Origin: Aurantiochytrium sp. KH105 | Taxonomy: Eukaryota > Sar > Bigyra > Thraustochytrida > Thraustochytriidae | Reading direction: 5' to 3' | Length of the DNA: 64,000 nt | Assembly (NCBI GenBank): GCA_003116975.1 | Contig: BGKB01000006.1 | Location: 617,802 to 681,801 of the forward strand | Part shown: positions 50,569 to 60,432 of the stretch, in pieces | Position numbering within the stretch: position 1 is the first letter of the stretch | How the letters are laid out: every line of letters starts with the position of its first letter | Notes under the pieces: generated by a model | Told to the model about the DNA's origin: nothing | The model's database searches: none | The model's input: only the letters and a program-made list of their open reading frames with translations | Translations under genes and position numbers: made by a program

Positions 50569-51014
50569 CTTGCCAGGTGCGCCCCTGAGCGAGTGCGCGA
50601 GCCCGCGAACCTTCTTCTCTCCTCGCCTTTCTCTTTGCTTGCGACGGGGCTTCGTTCGGGTTCGTGCCGATCCCGAGCCGATCTCCGCTCGACCAAGGTC
50701 GTGCGGCGCGCGCAGGGCGAGCGGGGGCGCGCCGAGGACGCGGCGCAACGTGGCCGCGAGCGGAAGCAAACGGGGGGGGGGGGCGCGCGTCGCGCGTGGG
50801 CGCGGCGGTTTGTGCGGGCGGGTCGCACGCGAGGGCGAAGCGGGTCTGCTTGCGCTGCCCGCTTGCTCTCAGTATCCTTCCTCCTCGGCTATCTTATCGT
50901 ATAGCACGACCGAGTACGACACAGCATGCAGATGCATACCCGTATCTCTCGAGAGCTCGGGCGCTTGCTTATGCGGCAGGCGCTGCCGCCGCTCTCGCGC
51001 GCGCGCTCTGCGAG
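50569..51014. promoter_or_regulatory. Divergent promoter region, M13 / PIG-S
   Basis: This 446-bp spacer lies between two head-to-head genes. It includes a G run (50771-50782) and a less GC-rich stretch with TATCTTATCGTATAG near 50888-50902 that could position transcription. The role is inferred from orientation. Confidence 0.45.
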
Positions 51015-52145
51015 ATGGCGGCGTCGGCGGAACTGCTGCGCCGCGTCGTCTGCGCCGTGCTTCTCGTCGCAGGCTGCCTCGGCCTGGCAGCGCTCGTCCT
51101 GGAAAGAGCGCTCGAGAAGAGCGCCGCGTTGCCTCTGCGAGAGGCCGCCGACCTCGAGGCGCGCGTCGCGAAGGCCACCGCGGACTCGGGGACCGAGCCC
51201 GGCGACGAGGATGCGAGCTGCACCGCAACCTACAGACTCGTGCTGGGTCTCATGGTCGATGAAAGCGCCCGCGGGCCCGTGGACTGGGACGTTGAGGCCG
51301 CCGTTGCCAGGCACCTGAGCACCTTTCTGGCCGACGTCAGCGCGCTCGCCCGCTTTGAGATTGACACGCAGGTGCTGTACTTTTCGCGACTTGCTCGTGG
51401 CGCAACAACAGACCGCATTCCTGTCCGAGACCTGGAAGCATTTATGAGCGCCAACGACTGGAATGCGAGCCCGCTGCAGGACAGTGCGCGCGAGCGCGTC
51501 ATTCACCTCATGGCACATTTACCTGACAAGGCGTCAACGCACATCCAAGATGAGCGTGGAGACCTCGTGACCGCATTTTATGTGCCACGCTGGGGCGGTG
51601 TCAGCATCTTGCCGCTAGCCGCCAATGAAACCCAACGCGTCTCTGCCGAAACGCTTCAACCAACCATGGCTATTTTTGAACAATTTATTCGCGCCGCTCT
51701 TCATCTTGACCACACGCCAGGCGCCAAGATCACACGGAGCGAACGCGCGCGACGCGCCAAAACATACATTGTTTCAGCCACACAGACCCTCGCTGCATTG
51801 GGGGACCTCGTGCAAGGATCGGGTCATATGACTATTGTGGAGCGCGTTGCAATCGATTTCAGAGAAGCTTTGGCTGCCAGTCAGCGTGCACTCAATGTAT
51901 GCGATTTTGAGAGCAAGACACAAGCTCAAACAAATGGCATAGTAAGCGATGTATGCCTCAAAAACACCCGGGATGCTTTTGTTCTCGCGGAAAAAGCCTT
52001 CTTTGACCCAAGCCTTCTTCCGCAATTGTATTTCCCTCCCGAGCATTGGTTCGCAGTTTTTATGCCCTTTACCGTTCCGGCTGTGCTCCCTCTTTTGGGC
52101 GGATCTGCACGGATACTCGCGGCTTTGATAAAGAAAAAGAATTAG
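51015..52145 (+). CDS. GPI transamidase subunit PIG-S-like
   Basis: The protein has 376 residues from MAASAELLRRVVCAVLLVAG. PIG-S (Gpi17 in yeast) is a subunit of the ER complex that attaches GPI anchors to proteins. An N-terminal TM lies at residues 10-30, followed by a luminal domain with YRLVLGLMVDES, a conserved VPRWGGVSILP block, and helices. A second TM near the C-terminus is preceded by the family signature YFPPEHWFAVFMPFTVPAVLP, and the chain ends in a KKKN tail compatible with ER retention. Animal PIG-S is about 550 residues, so this copy is compact. The ATG at 51015 directly precedes the TM; longer in-frame starts add low-complexity sequence. Its stop codon overlaps that of the kinase gene on the other strand. 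Confidence 0.82.
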   Translation: MAASAELLRRVVCAVLLVAGCLGLAALVLERALEKSAALPLREAADLEARVAKATADSGTEPGDEDASCTATYRLVLGLMVDESARGPVDWDVEAAVARHLSTFLADVSALARFEIDTQVLYFSRLARGATTDRIPVRDLEAFMSANDWNASPLQDSARERVIHLMAHLPDKASTHIQDERGDLVTAFYVPRWGGVSILPLAANETQRVSAETLQPTMAIFEQFIRAALHLDHTPGAKITRSERARRAKTYIVSATQTLAALGDLVQGSGHMTIVERVAIDFREALAASQRALNVCDFESKTQAQTNGIVSDVCLKNTRDAFVLAEKAFFDPSLLPQLYFPPEHWFAVFMPFTVPAVLPLLGGSARILAALIKKKN

Positions 52146-53650
52146 TTTGTAAGTGATCTGTTGGCTGCTAAAAAGGCCTCGTGGAAAACAACCTCCTTTT
52201 CCTCCACTGTTTGTTCCAGCGCCGGTGAAGGCGCTTCTCTGGCATTGTTGCTTGCTGCTGCGCCACCGTGATGAGCAATGTTCGCCGCGAATGCCGCTTG
52301 TGCCCACACGGCCTTTGTTGCGACAGAGAGCTTGCGACGAGCATAGCGCGAGCGCATAATGGCAAGGTCCGAGTTGATGCGAGGAGAGAGCGGGTTTAAT
52401 GGTTGCTGGCATCCGCTCAGCCATGGGTGTGCCAGAACTTCCTCTGCGGAAAGCCGCTTCTCAGGATCGAGCACGAGCATTCGATCAATGAGATCCTTGG
52501 CCTCTTCTGAAATCTTGCGCCATGCCTTGTCCCGAAAGTCGAACATGCCGTTCTCAATCTTGTACCACAGCTCGTCCTCGGAGAGCTTGCCAGTGGTATC
52601 GAACGGATGATAGGCAACCAACAGCACGTACATGATGACTCCCATGCTCCACACGTCAACCTTGGGGCCATAGCCAAATGGATCGTTGCGAACCTCTGGC
52701 GCTGCATACGCCCACGTCCCGCAAACGGTCTGCATGGCGCTTTCTGTATACATGCGGGCCAGGCCAAAGTCTGCCACCTTGACATCAGCCAACAACGGGT
52801 CATGCGAGGTGAGTAGGATGTTTTCTGGTTTGAGGTCGCGGTGTACAATGTGATTACGGTGCAGATATTCTACTGCTGATGCAATGCGACGCATGAATCT
52901 AGCGGCCTCCGCCTCGGAGTATGGTCCGTTGCTGACCAAATGCTCGAAAAGCTCTCCGCCAGGGACAAGCTCCGTGACCAACTGCACCTCGGTGTCGGTC
53001 AAAAAGACGTCATAGAGGCCCACAATGTTCGGGTGCCCACGCAGACGCATGAGCATATCAATTTCCAAACCTAGGCGTTCCTGGGAAGTACGTTTGCGCT
53101 CGATGAGCTTCACAGCACGCACTTTGCCAGAGCTTTTCTCTCGACAAGTGCGGACGACAGCAAACTGACCTGCACCAAGAACCTCATCCAATATCTGGTA
53201 CTTTTCCTCGAAAGTGCCCTTGGAGCACAATTGGCTCAGACGCTTGTCTCCAGGTCGCACTTTTTCCGCGCGTGCAGCGTTTGCTTCTTTACCTTTCGCA
53301 GCTTCGGCATTTTTCCCTTCGGATGCGGCGCCAATACTGCGTCCGGAATCGCGATCGTTCACCGATGGGGACGACGGGGCAGATGATAGATTTGACGCGT
53401 GAGTTTCTCCGAGCGGAGTCTCGGACAGCATGTGGTTGCCTGTGCAAATGTCTAGCTGCTGTTGGCTACCCTGAGCATGAGAACCCGAGACCTCGCCGTT
53501 TTCCATAAATGCATCGGCACCGCTGGCGCTACTGGAGATGCAAGTGCCCATTTCAGGCTCGGGCTTTTTGGCGAGACCAAGTCGGTCCGCGACACGCGAA
53601 AAGAGGGCTGACCACCGCTGGCGCTGCATGTCGCCACGCTCGTTGTTCAC
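52142..53650 (-). CDS. CAMK-type serine/threonine protein kinase
   Basis: The protein has 502 residues. The kinase domain spans about residues 148-405: Gly-rich loop LGAGQFAVV, VKLIERK with the lysine, an alpha-C Glu in LGLEIDML, HRDLKPENILL, DFGLAR, an APE in YAAPEVRN, and DVWSMGVIMYVLL. The HPNIVGLYDVF and AHPWLSG stretches and the short linker are typical of calcium/calmodulin-type kinases. The 100-residue C-terminal tail could be regulatory; no EF hands are seen. The N-terminal 145 residues are disordered. Residue 34 begins MGTCISSSASG, a strong N-myristoylation plus palmitoylation signal if translation starts at 53551. The 53650 start was kept as the first Met. It is convergent with PIG-S, sharing overlapping stop codons, and divergent from the transferase gene. 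Confidence 0.92.
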   Translation of the reverse strand: MNNERGDMQRQRWSALFSRVADRLGLAKKPEPEMGTCISSSASGADAFMENGEVSGSHAQGSQQQLDICTGNHMLSETPLGETHASNLSSAPSSPSVNDRDSGRSIGAASEGKNAEAAKGKEANAARAEKVRPGDKRLSQLCSKGTFEEKYQILDEVLGAGQFAVVRTCREKSSGKVRAVKLIERKRTSQERLGLEIDMLMRLRGHPNIVGLYDVFLTDTEVQLVTELVPGGELFEHLVSNGPYSEAEAARFMRRIASAVEYLHRNHIVHRDLKPENILLTSHDPLLADVKVADFGLARMYTESAMQTVCGTWAYAAPEVRNDPFGYGPKVDVWSMGVIMYVLLVAYHPFDTTGKLSEDELWYKIENGMFDFRDKAWRKISEEAKDLIDRMLVLDPEKRLSAEEVLAHPWLSGCQQPLNPLSPRINSDLAIMRSRYARRKLSVATKAVWAQAAFAANIAHHGGAAASNNAREAPSPALEQTVEEKEVVFHEAFLAANRSLTN

Positions 53651-54674
53651 CTCGTATTCTGACTTGTGGCGAAGGTTGTGTACGCGATGCTGCCCCGTGG
53701 AGGCAGCCTTCCTTGCGACCTGCCCGACAGCAGTCGCTTCAACGATTCGTCTCTGATGCTGGCGCCGACTGGTTCGTTTTTTGGATGCGTCTTGTTGCTT
53801 GCAACTCCGCGTCGAAATACTGCGTCAGGATGCCATCATGTTTTCAATATCACCTTTGAAACGTACGTAGTGTAGTATGTATAAGCGTGTGCAACTCCTA
53901 GCTTCATCCGCAACCAACTTCTGAACTGTCGTGACAGAGAGTCGCTCACAAGAAGTCCTTGCCAGAACGAGCGGCCAGCTGCCCCGTACATAGTGCTTTA
54001 GTCTCTCTCAGCGGAAAAAGAAGCATTTATAAAAAAACGGATACCTCCGCAACCCGTTTCATTCGATTCTCTGTCGTAGTATGGTATTTTCTTTGAAGAT
54101 GTCAAGTTTCACTTTACGCGAGCTCTACTTCGGCGAACATGCTTTCTCATTTCATGATCTTTACACGGAAAAGTCGCGTATGGTGGGATAGTTTTGCAAA
54201 GCGAAGCAAGGTGAGGTGACATGAGGTGATGTACCGCTTGCCAATGCCCAGAGCTGCAAAAAGCGCATATGCGCGCGGTGGTGGCGAGATCAATCTGGGA
54301 CTGCAAGAATCGAGAAGCGCTCGTCTCGACGCGCGAATCACTTCGGAGGCGCCTACTCGCTGGTTTGGGGCGCTAGCAAGGAGCAGAAAAGTGAGCGTGC
54401 TAGGAGAGCTTTTATATCAAAAGTATGTTCTTGAGGCGTCACTTACACCTCCCTGGCCCCAGCGCGTTCACTCTCGGAGTAAAGGGTCCTCTCGGACCGA
54501 TGCGTGTCGTATTTCGCAAGCTATTGACATGTGAGTCAACGCACGACGGAACTAGACTTTTGTGAGGTGCACGTCTGCAGAGAAAACAGAAAGATACAAA
54601 ACACTGCGGAAATGATGCCAAACAAACAAGCAAACAAACATACAACATCACGTTTCTGAAGCTGGGCGGGAGCG
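53651..54674. promoter_or_regulatory. Divergent intergenic region, kinase / GGT
   Basis: This 1.0-kb spacer between head-to-head genes includes a TTTTATATCAAAAG stretch near 54409 and an (AAAC)n tract at 54620-54641 close to the transferase start. No coding frame is credible. Confidence 0.4.
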
Positions 54675-56357
54675 ATGGTACTCTTTCAGTCGCGACGCTC
54701 GGCGGTGTTCGCGCGGCACGGCATGGTAGCGAGCTCACAGTCGCTAGCAAGCTCTCATGGCCTACAAATTCTTCGCGAGGGCGGCAATGCGGTGGACGCA
54801 GCCATTGCCATGGCGGCAACCCTGAACGTGACCGAGCCCTGCTCGACGGGCCTGGGCGGTGACTGTTTCCTTCTTTTCTATGAAGCAGCGACCAAGAAAG
54901 TCTTTGCGCTGAATGGATCAGGCAGATCTCCCGCAAAGTTGACGCTCGACCGCGCCAAGAGCGAGTCCGCTCCTGAGGCAACTGCTCTTGACCCCTCGAG
55001 CGTCCATTGTGTCACCGTCCCCGGAACTGCAGCGGGCTGGGACGATGCCGTCAAACGTTGGGGCACCATGCCGCTGGCCAAGGTTCTCGAGCCTGCTGCA
55101 GCTCTTGCGGAAGAGGGCTTTCCCGTTGCAGGAATTACAGCACTCGAATGGGAAAGGCAAAGCGTCCAGCTTCGGCCTGAAAGCACTCGTGGTGAAATGC
55201 TTGTCCAGGACGAATCAGGCTCGGGCGGAGCTCGTGCGCCGCGCGCTGGCGAGATTTTTCGCAATCCAGGACTTGCTCGCACATTGCGCGAACTTGGCGC
55301 TGGGGGTAAGGATGCCTTTTACAAAGGACGCGCTGGCGAGGCCATTTGTCGCATCTTGAATGAAATGGGTTCCACCATGGAGCAAGATGACCTCGCAGCC
55401 CACGTAAGTACGTTTCCAGAGCCGATTCACGTTCGGTACGGAGACATGGATGTGATCGAGGTGCCACCAAGCGGTCAGGGCATTGCTGCACTCATGGGTC
55501 TGAACCTACTCGCTGCAGCAAAGCGTCAGAGCAAGGGCCTCGATCCGGAAACGATGGCACATGGTAGCAAAGAGCATCTTCACCTTCTCGTTGAGTGCAT
55601 GCGTTTTGCTTTTGCGGACGCGCGTCAGTTCGTGGCCGACCCCGACGTCGTCGACGTCCCCATTCAGGGTCTCATTGATTCGTCTTATGCGGATATTCAA
55701 ATCAAGAACTTTCGTGAAGATCGCGCAGTCGCCGATGTCAAGTACGGCACACCCATGGCCGGAAGTGATACGGTATCTTTTCAGGTCATTGATGGTGCAG
55801 GTAATGCAGTCTCAATGGTCAATTCGAATTACGAGGGGTTCGGTAGTGGCATTGTCCCGAAAGGCTGTGGCTTTACGCTACAGAATCGCGGCGCCAACTT
55901 TTCTCTAGTCTCCGACCACTTGAACGTTGTGGCGCCACGCAAGCGGCCGTATCATACGATCATTCCCGCGCTGGCTCTGCACCACGATACCCAGGAGCTG
56001 TATTGTAGCTTTACGAACATGGGCGGTTTCGCGCAGGCCCCCGCTCATGTGCAGCTTATGGTGAACATGCTCGACTACAAGCTTGACCCACAAACTGCGA
56101 TCGACATGCCTCGCTTCGTCATTTGCGCAGGCGAGGCGAACGGAGAGGTCGCTTTTGAGGATGGCTTTTCACCGGAGGTCATTGCCACACTGGAGAAGAT
56201 GGGCCACCGTGTTTTTAAGACCAATGGGAAATGCACTGTGACGGGTCTGGATCGCCTTCTCTTTGGTCGTGCTCAGATTATCACACGCGATCGAAAGACT
56301 GGCGTTCTTTGCGGCGGCTCCGATGGCCGCGCTGACGGTCTTGCAATTGGCTATTAA
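54675..56357 (+). CDS. Gamma-glutamyltransferase-like Ntn hydrolase
   Basis: The protein has 560 residues. Gamma-glutamyltransferases cleave glutathione and transfer the glutamyl group. They are made as one chain that self-cleaves before a Thr nucleophile. Seen here: GLQILREGGNAVDAAIAM and TGLGGDCFLLFYE in the large-subunit part, then DTVSFQVIDGAGNAVSMVNS with the expected nucleophile Thr366 (codon 55770-55772), GSGIVPKGCGFTLQNRG, and AIDMPRFV near the end. The chain starts directly with the enzyme fold: no signal peptide or membrane anchor is present, unlike animal GGT1, so it should be cytosolic or organellar. The sequence style is bacterial-like (YwrD/GgtA group), which would fit old transfer, but this is inference. 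Confidence 0.93.
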   Translation: MVLFQSRRSAVFARHGMVASSQSLASSHGLQILREGGNAVDAAIAMAATLNVTEPCSTGLGGDCFLLFYEAATKKVFALNGSGRSPAKLTLDRAKSESAPEATALDPSSVHCVTVPGTAAGWDDAVKRWGTMPLAKVLEPAAALAEEGFPVAGITALEWERQSVQLRPESTRGEMLVQDESGSGGARAPRAGEIFRNPGLARTLRELGAGGKDAFYKGRAGEAICRILNEMGSTMEQDDLAAHVSTFPEPIHVRYGDMDVIEVPPSGQGIAALMGLNLLAAAKRQSKGLDPETMAHGSKEHLHLLVECMRFAFADARQFVADPDVVDVPIQGLIDSSYADIQIKNFREDRAVADVKYGTPMAGSDTVSFQVIDGAGNAVSMVNSNYEGFGSGIVPKGCGFTLQNRGANFSLVSDHLNVVAPRKRPYHTIIPALALHHDTQELYCSFTNMGGFAQAPAHVQLMVNMLDYKLDPQTAIDMPRFVICAGEANGEVAFEDGFSPEVIATLEKMGHRVFKTNGKCTVTGLDRLLFGRAQIITRDRKTGVLCGGSDGRADGLAIGY

Positions 56358-56375
56358 AATGGAGAACAGTCAGCC

Positions 56376-56417
56376 AGCAAGCAAGCAAACAAGCAATCAA
56401 GCAAGCAGGCAGGCAGA
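56376..56417. repeat. (GCAA)n repeat in the GGT 3' region
   Basis: Imperfect GCAA, ACAA and GGCA units follow the transferase stop. They lie in the short 148-bp gap before the 3' end of the next, convergent gene. Confidence 0.75.
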
Positions 56418-56505
56418 AAACAATCTTATGAAACGATGCAACAAAAGCCATCGTGTAAACGTGTACAGCAAGTGGGTGATATAATAATCTATGTTGAGCA
56501 GGTAG

Positions 56506-58852
56506 CTACGCAGACTCATCGTCTGCGTCGGCCTCATCATCGCCATCGGCACCAGCATCTTCTTTTCTCCCTTGCTCGTCCTCTTCTTCTTCTTCTTCTT
56601 CTGCCTCCTCGTCATCTTCAAGGTCCGTCTGGCCTTCATCTTCGACATTTGGGTTGATAGCGCGAACAAAGGCGTCGTCTCCAGTAGCTGCAAGGAGAAG
56701 CGCCGTGAAGCCGGCAACATAATGAGCATCTTGGGTCGAAAGCTCCCGTGCTTTCAGACCCACGTCGCCAAGCAGGGTTAGCGCCAGATCGGCAACGGAC
56801 TGCGGCATCTCGGAAGAAATGGAGGCAGTGAGCTGAGCGCCCGTGCCCTGCGCGGTCCCGGCTTCGCACGTAAAGAATTTAAGCGCCATCCTTCGTGCCT
56901 CCATTGCAAAAGGGAAATAGAGTGTATGATGCGGCAACATGTGCCACAGCTCGCCAGCCAGCTGAGCGCTGAGCGCGGGACGCGGGTTTTCCTTTTGCGC
57001 AGTCATGGCGAAAATGAGCGAGACCTCGTCTTGATGATGCTGTGCAATCGAAAGCTCGAGGTCGAGGAAAAACTGCAAGAGCTCCACGTGCTTGAGCACA
57101 TCTTGCTCGAGCGCCCGGACAATCTCGGTGGACTTTTTCTTTTGCTTGCGCGACATGGCGCTGCGGCTCCGCATCTGTTTGAGAAATGAAACGAACCACA
57201 CAATGAACTCTTTGAAGTTGCCACCGAGACGAAGGTTACTCAGCTGGAGATCGACGACGCCCTCCGAGGTGAGGTCCTTGAAAGAGATCTCAAAGGCAGG
57301 CATGCTACCGCCAGAGACGGCTCCCGTAAAGGTGAACCGTAGGTTGCCCGCTAGGGACTTGATCGCAATGGTTGCGAGCTTGGCAGGAGTAAAAGCTTGA
57401 TGCAACGCCTTGAGATGACGTTGGTAGGCGATCTCGCCAATGAACGATCGCGACATGCGTAGCTCCTTGAAAAACAAAGACTGCAGCGTTTCGACAGTCA
57501 CATCCGCATCGAGGCGGCAATCCATGGCGTGCACTTGTAGTTCAGCAGAAATCTTTTTGCAGAGTACGTTGCGTTCGAGATGCTGCATGAGCTTGGCGAG
57601 GCTCCAGCGGGGAATCTTGGCTTCGTCGCAGATCTGGTCAAGCACAGTTTGCGCTTCCTCTTGCGCACGAACGGCACGCGCGACGACCTCATTATACTCT
57701 TGGGCGAACTCAGTGCTCGCTTCTTGGGATTTGAAGTCGTTGAGACCGATGCGGGCGCGTTGATTTAAGCTCGAATTGTTCCCCATATTGTTCGCGTCGG
57801 CGGCCTCACGGGAGGCTTCGTTGGACCTGGCAGCCTCGGACTCATCATCTGGCTCAGACTCAGCCTCTGACTCGGACTCTGACTCGGACTCAGACTGCTC
57901 GCTCGCCGTAAAAAGTTCCTCGTCTGTGGTCATGCCAGCTTCCTCGTCGGAGTCAAGGTCTGCAGCGTTGGCCCCTCTAGACGACACGAGATCGGCAACG
58001 AAGAGGCCGGACCTGAGCCGGATGAGATTCTCGAGGGTGACAGCGGGCATGGGTAAGAGACCCTGGGCCCAAATGGGCACATCTTTCATTTCCTTGGAGG
58101 CACCCGTGCCGCGAGCTGCCAGATTGATCCAGTGACGAAACCCGCCACCATTTCCCCCGGAAGAAGAAGAGGATGACGAAGAAGATGCTTTTGCATCATT
58201 TGAGCGTGCCTGGGCCGCAAAGTGATCATTGAGGGCGTGGAGAGTCTGCATTTGATCTGGAGTGGCCTTAAGCTTGCTCAAGACTTCTGCCACCAGCTTT
58301 TGTTCGTTGGTTTTGAGAGAGCGATGCAGATCGACACGAAAGGCGCGCCGAGGTGGCCATCCTCCAATGAGAACTTCACAGAGAATAGCAAGCCCCATGG
58401 AGCGATCTTGGTTGGCAGTGCGCGTGCGAGCGTCGAGCATGAGCGTGCCAAGCTCGCTGACAAGGTACTTTTCACAGGCTCGACGGATCTCGGCGGGTAG
58501 AGCCGAGTTGATCACTGTGCGAAGTAGCGAGTCCACAAAGGTGTGCTGTGTCTTGAGCTTGGACACCTTAAAAGAAAACTGCGGGGCCGCGCGCCAGCGC
58601 CGTCGATGCGACTCAGCGCTGACACGACGGTACTCGAAGACGAGGGAAAAGTCGACTTCACACTCTACATCGAGACTGTCCAACGTGTACGTCTTGCCAA
58701 TTCCGTTTTCTGGAGGATCACTAGGCACCACCTTTTCAACAATTTTTAGTTGGTTGGTCCTGCAGACAACTTTAATGGGCTTGACGGTGCGCAGGCCAAG
58801 TTCTGGGATCGGAACACTGCGACGATGTGCCTTTTCAGCTGCTCCAGATCCA

Positions 58853-58905
<53 letters not shown>

Positions 58906-59649
58906 CGAAGGGGTCTTAGACTTTTGAGCCGTGGGTGAACTTTCTGCACCGTTGGCCTGGCCATTTGACTGCGAAGCCTTGGATTGTTTTAAGCAGAGAT
59001 CGGCGCGGAGGGTACCTGCAACTTCTTCGATCCAAAAGTCCTGAAGGCCCACCATGGACTTGCCGGAGCTGGATCGAAACTTGAACATGTGTCGCGGGAG
59101 AAATTTCTCCTCGGCAGCAGCGCGAAAAAGGTCCTCATGGCGAGTGACGCGGGCTTCGAGCATGGTGCGCGGGTTCGGGATGTCTGAGGAGGCGATATCT
59201 TTGCGAACCTGGACAGCAGCGGCAGCTTCCGGATCCTCTTGCACATTGAGTTTGATGCCCTTGCCATACTGCATGATGAGAGCTTCGTTGAGCGCCTCAA
59301 GCCTGCCCTCAAAGTGGTTGAGGACCTTATCTACGTCATCGGCCTTTGCTTTGTTGTGCTGCTCGTAAAATGCGACGAGGCGCGCACGGATTTGCGCTCT
59401 TTGGTCAGAGGTAAGGGTCGACGCAGCCTTTTGCTGTGACTGTTGTTGTTGTTGCCGTTTCGCTTCTTTTGCAGAGGCAATACGCGCCTCTTCCTGGTCT
59501 GAGGCGCGGTGGAGTTCGAGTTGTTTACGGAGTTGAGCGCAGCGTCGCGACAATGCTTTGACGCATAACTCCTCGATGGCGCCTTCGGCAGCGTCACGCG
59601 CTTCGCGTCTCTGTTCAAGAGCGCGCCGCGCCTGCGCAAGCGCTTCCAT
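56506..59649 (-). CDS. Large protein with FY/YG module, possible lipid-binding regions
   Basis: The protein has 1047 residues from MEALAQARRALEQRREARD. An N-terminal coiled coil (residues 1-90, Gln-rich) precedes one copy of the FY/YG module (about 95-145, RARLVAFYEQHNKAKADDVD ... YGKGI), the same unit repeated in the 14582-16333 gene. An Ala run of 17 coded by a pure CTG/CAG array follows at about residue 255. Two regions rich in amphipathic strands and helices come next: about 280-440, with FVDSLLRTVINSALPAEIRR, and about 790-870, with GGSMPAFEISFKDL. The beta-strand rhythm with the phrase LLRTVINSALP resembles TULIP/BPI-like lipid-binding domains, but I am not certain. An acidic Ser/Glu linker lies near 590-640 and the tail is strongly acidic. 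No catalytic motif is visible. Confidence 0.75.
58854..58904. repeat. Pure (CTG)17 array inside a coding region
   Basis: Seventeen uninterrupted CTG units (CAG on the coding strand) are read in the GCA frame as poly-alanine in the large minus-strand gene. Pure arrays of this length are expected to vary in length between strains. Confidence 0.9.
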
Positions 59650-60432
59650 CGATCTCCTCTCTGATGCACGAGCTCGCGCTCTGCACCGCGTTGCCTGAAG
59701 CTTTGAGACTGCAAGCAGGGCTTGGGTGATGACAAGCAGGCAAGATCGAGGCAAGATAGTCGCAAGATAGACGAAAAAAAAAAATCTTTTTGCAAAAAGA
59801 TGGGCACCATGGCAATCAGCTTCGAAGCCATCCTTTTGCCTTTGGTAAGTGCGAGTAAGTGGAAAGTGTTTGATGACGTAGCGAGAAGTTGAAGGAGTGC
59901 CTCAATGAAGATAGTTTTCTTACGAATACACAGATGGTCAATGATTGATGTGGTATAGGCCTACTTTCGTAGTCTTTTGCCACAAAGCATGAGTGTGGCT
60001 TACCACGACCGCCTTAGCGCCGCACTCATTATTCGTCGATCACAACAACAAGGTTTACAAATAGAGCCTTGCAGCTCCAAACCACCAAATTTAAGGTCGT
60101 TGCCACTTTTGCTTGATAAAAAATCACGTCTCGCACGATGCCTTGAGCTCGAGAGCGAAAAAAGGTCCATCCAGCGAGTAAAAACTGCAACCGTGAGCCC
60201 CTCATGACGCTTTCAGATGCAGCATGCGCGCCAAGACCCTGCCGTTCCGCCTCCGCTCTCGCTCCTATTTCCACTGCAGCAAGACTTGCGCTGCAGCTGC
60301 CTCTGCTATCTACCACTGGAACGATTGTATCGTGGACATTCAGGTGTCTACGTATTCGTATCGTCTGATCTCGATCCTGAAGAAGAGGATTGATTGCCTA
60401 CATTTCATATTTTCGTCCCGCGTGAGTGATGG
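59650..60432. other. Intergenic region with dispersed-repeat copy
   Basis: This 780-bp spacer is the 5' flank of the large minus-strand gene. It is AT-richer than the coding flanks and carries the second copy of the dispersed element at 60172-60316. No gene is called. Confidence 0.5.
60172..60316 (-). repeat. Dispersed element, copy B
   Basis: The reverse complement of this stretch matches 35255-35411 over its whole length, with shared blocks of 8 to 18 nt in the same order. Copy A has a shorter gap between the first two blocks (11 nt less). Both copies sit beside accessory, mobile-looking loci. Confidence 0.8.

Noticed and set aside
48916..50904. 662-codon plus-strand frame opposite the M13 peptidase
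   Set aside because: It mirrors the HExxH gene and is Leu/Arg/His-rich with no domain. It also runs through the divergent promoter into Arg/Gly low complexity.
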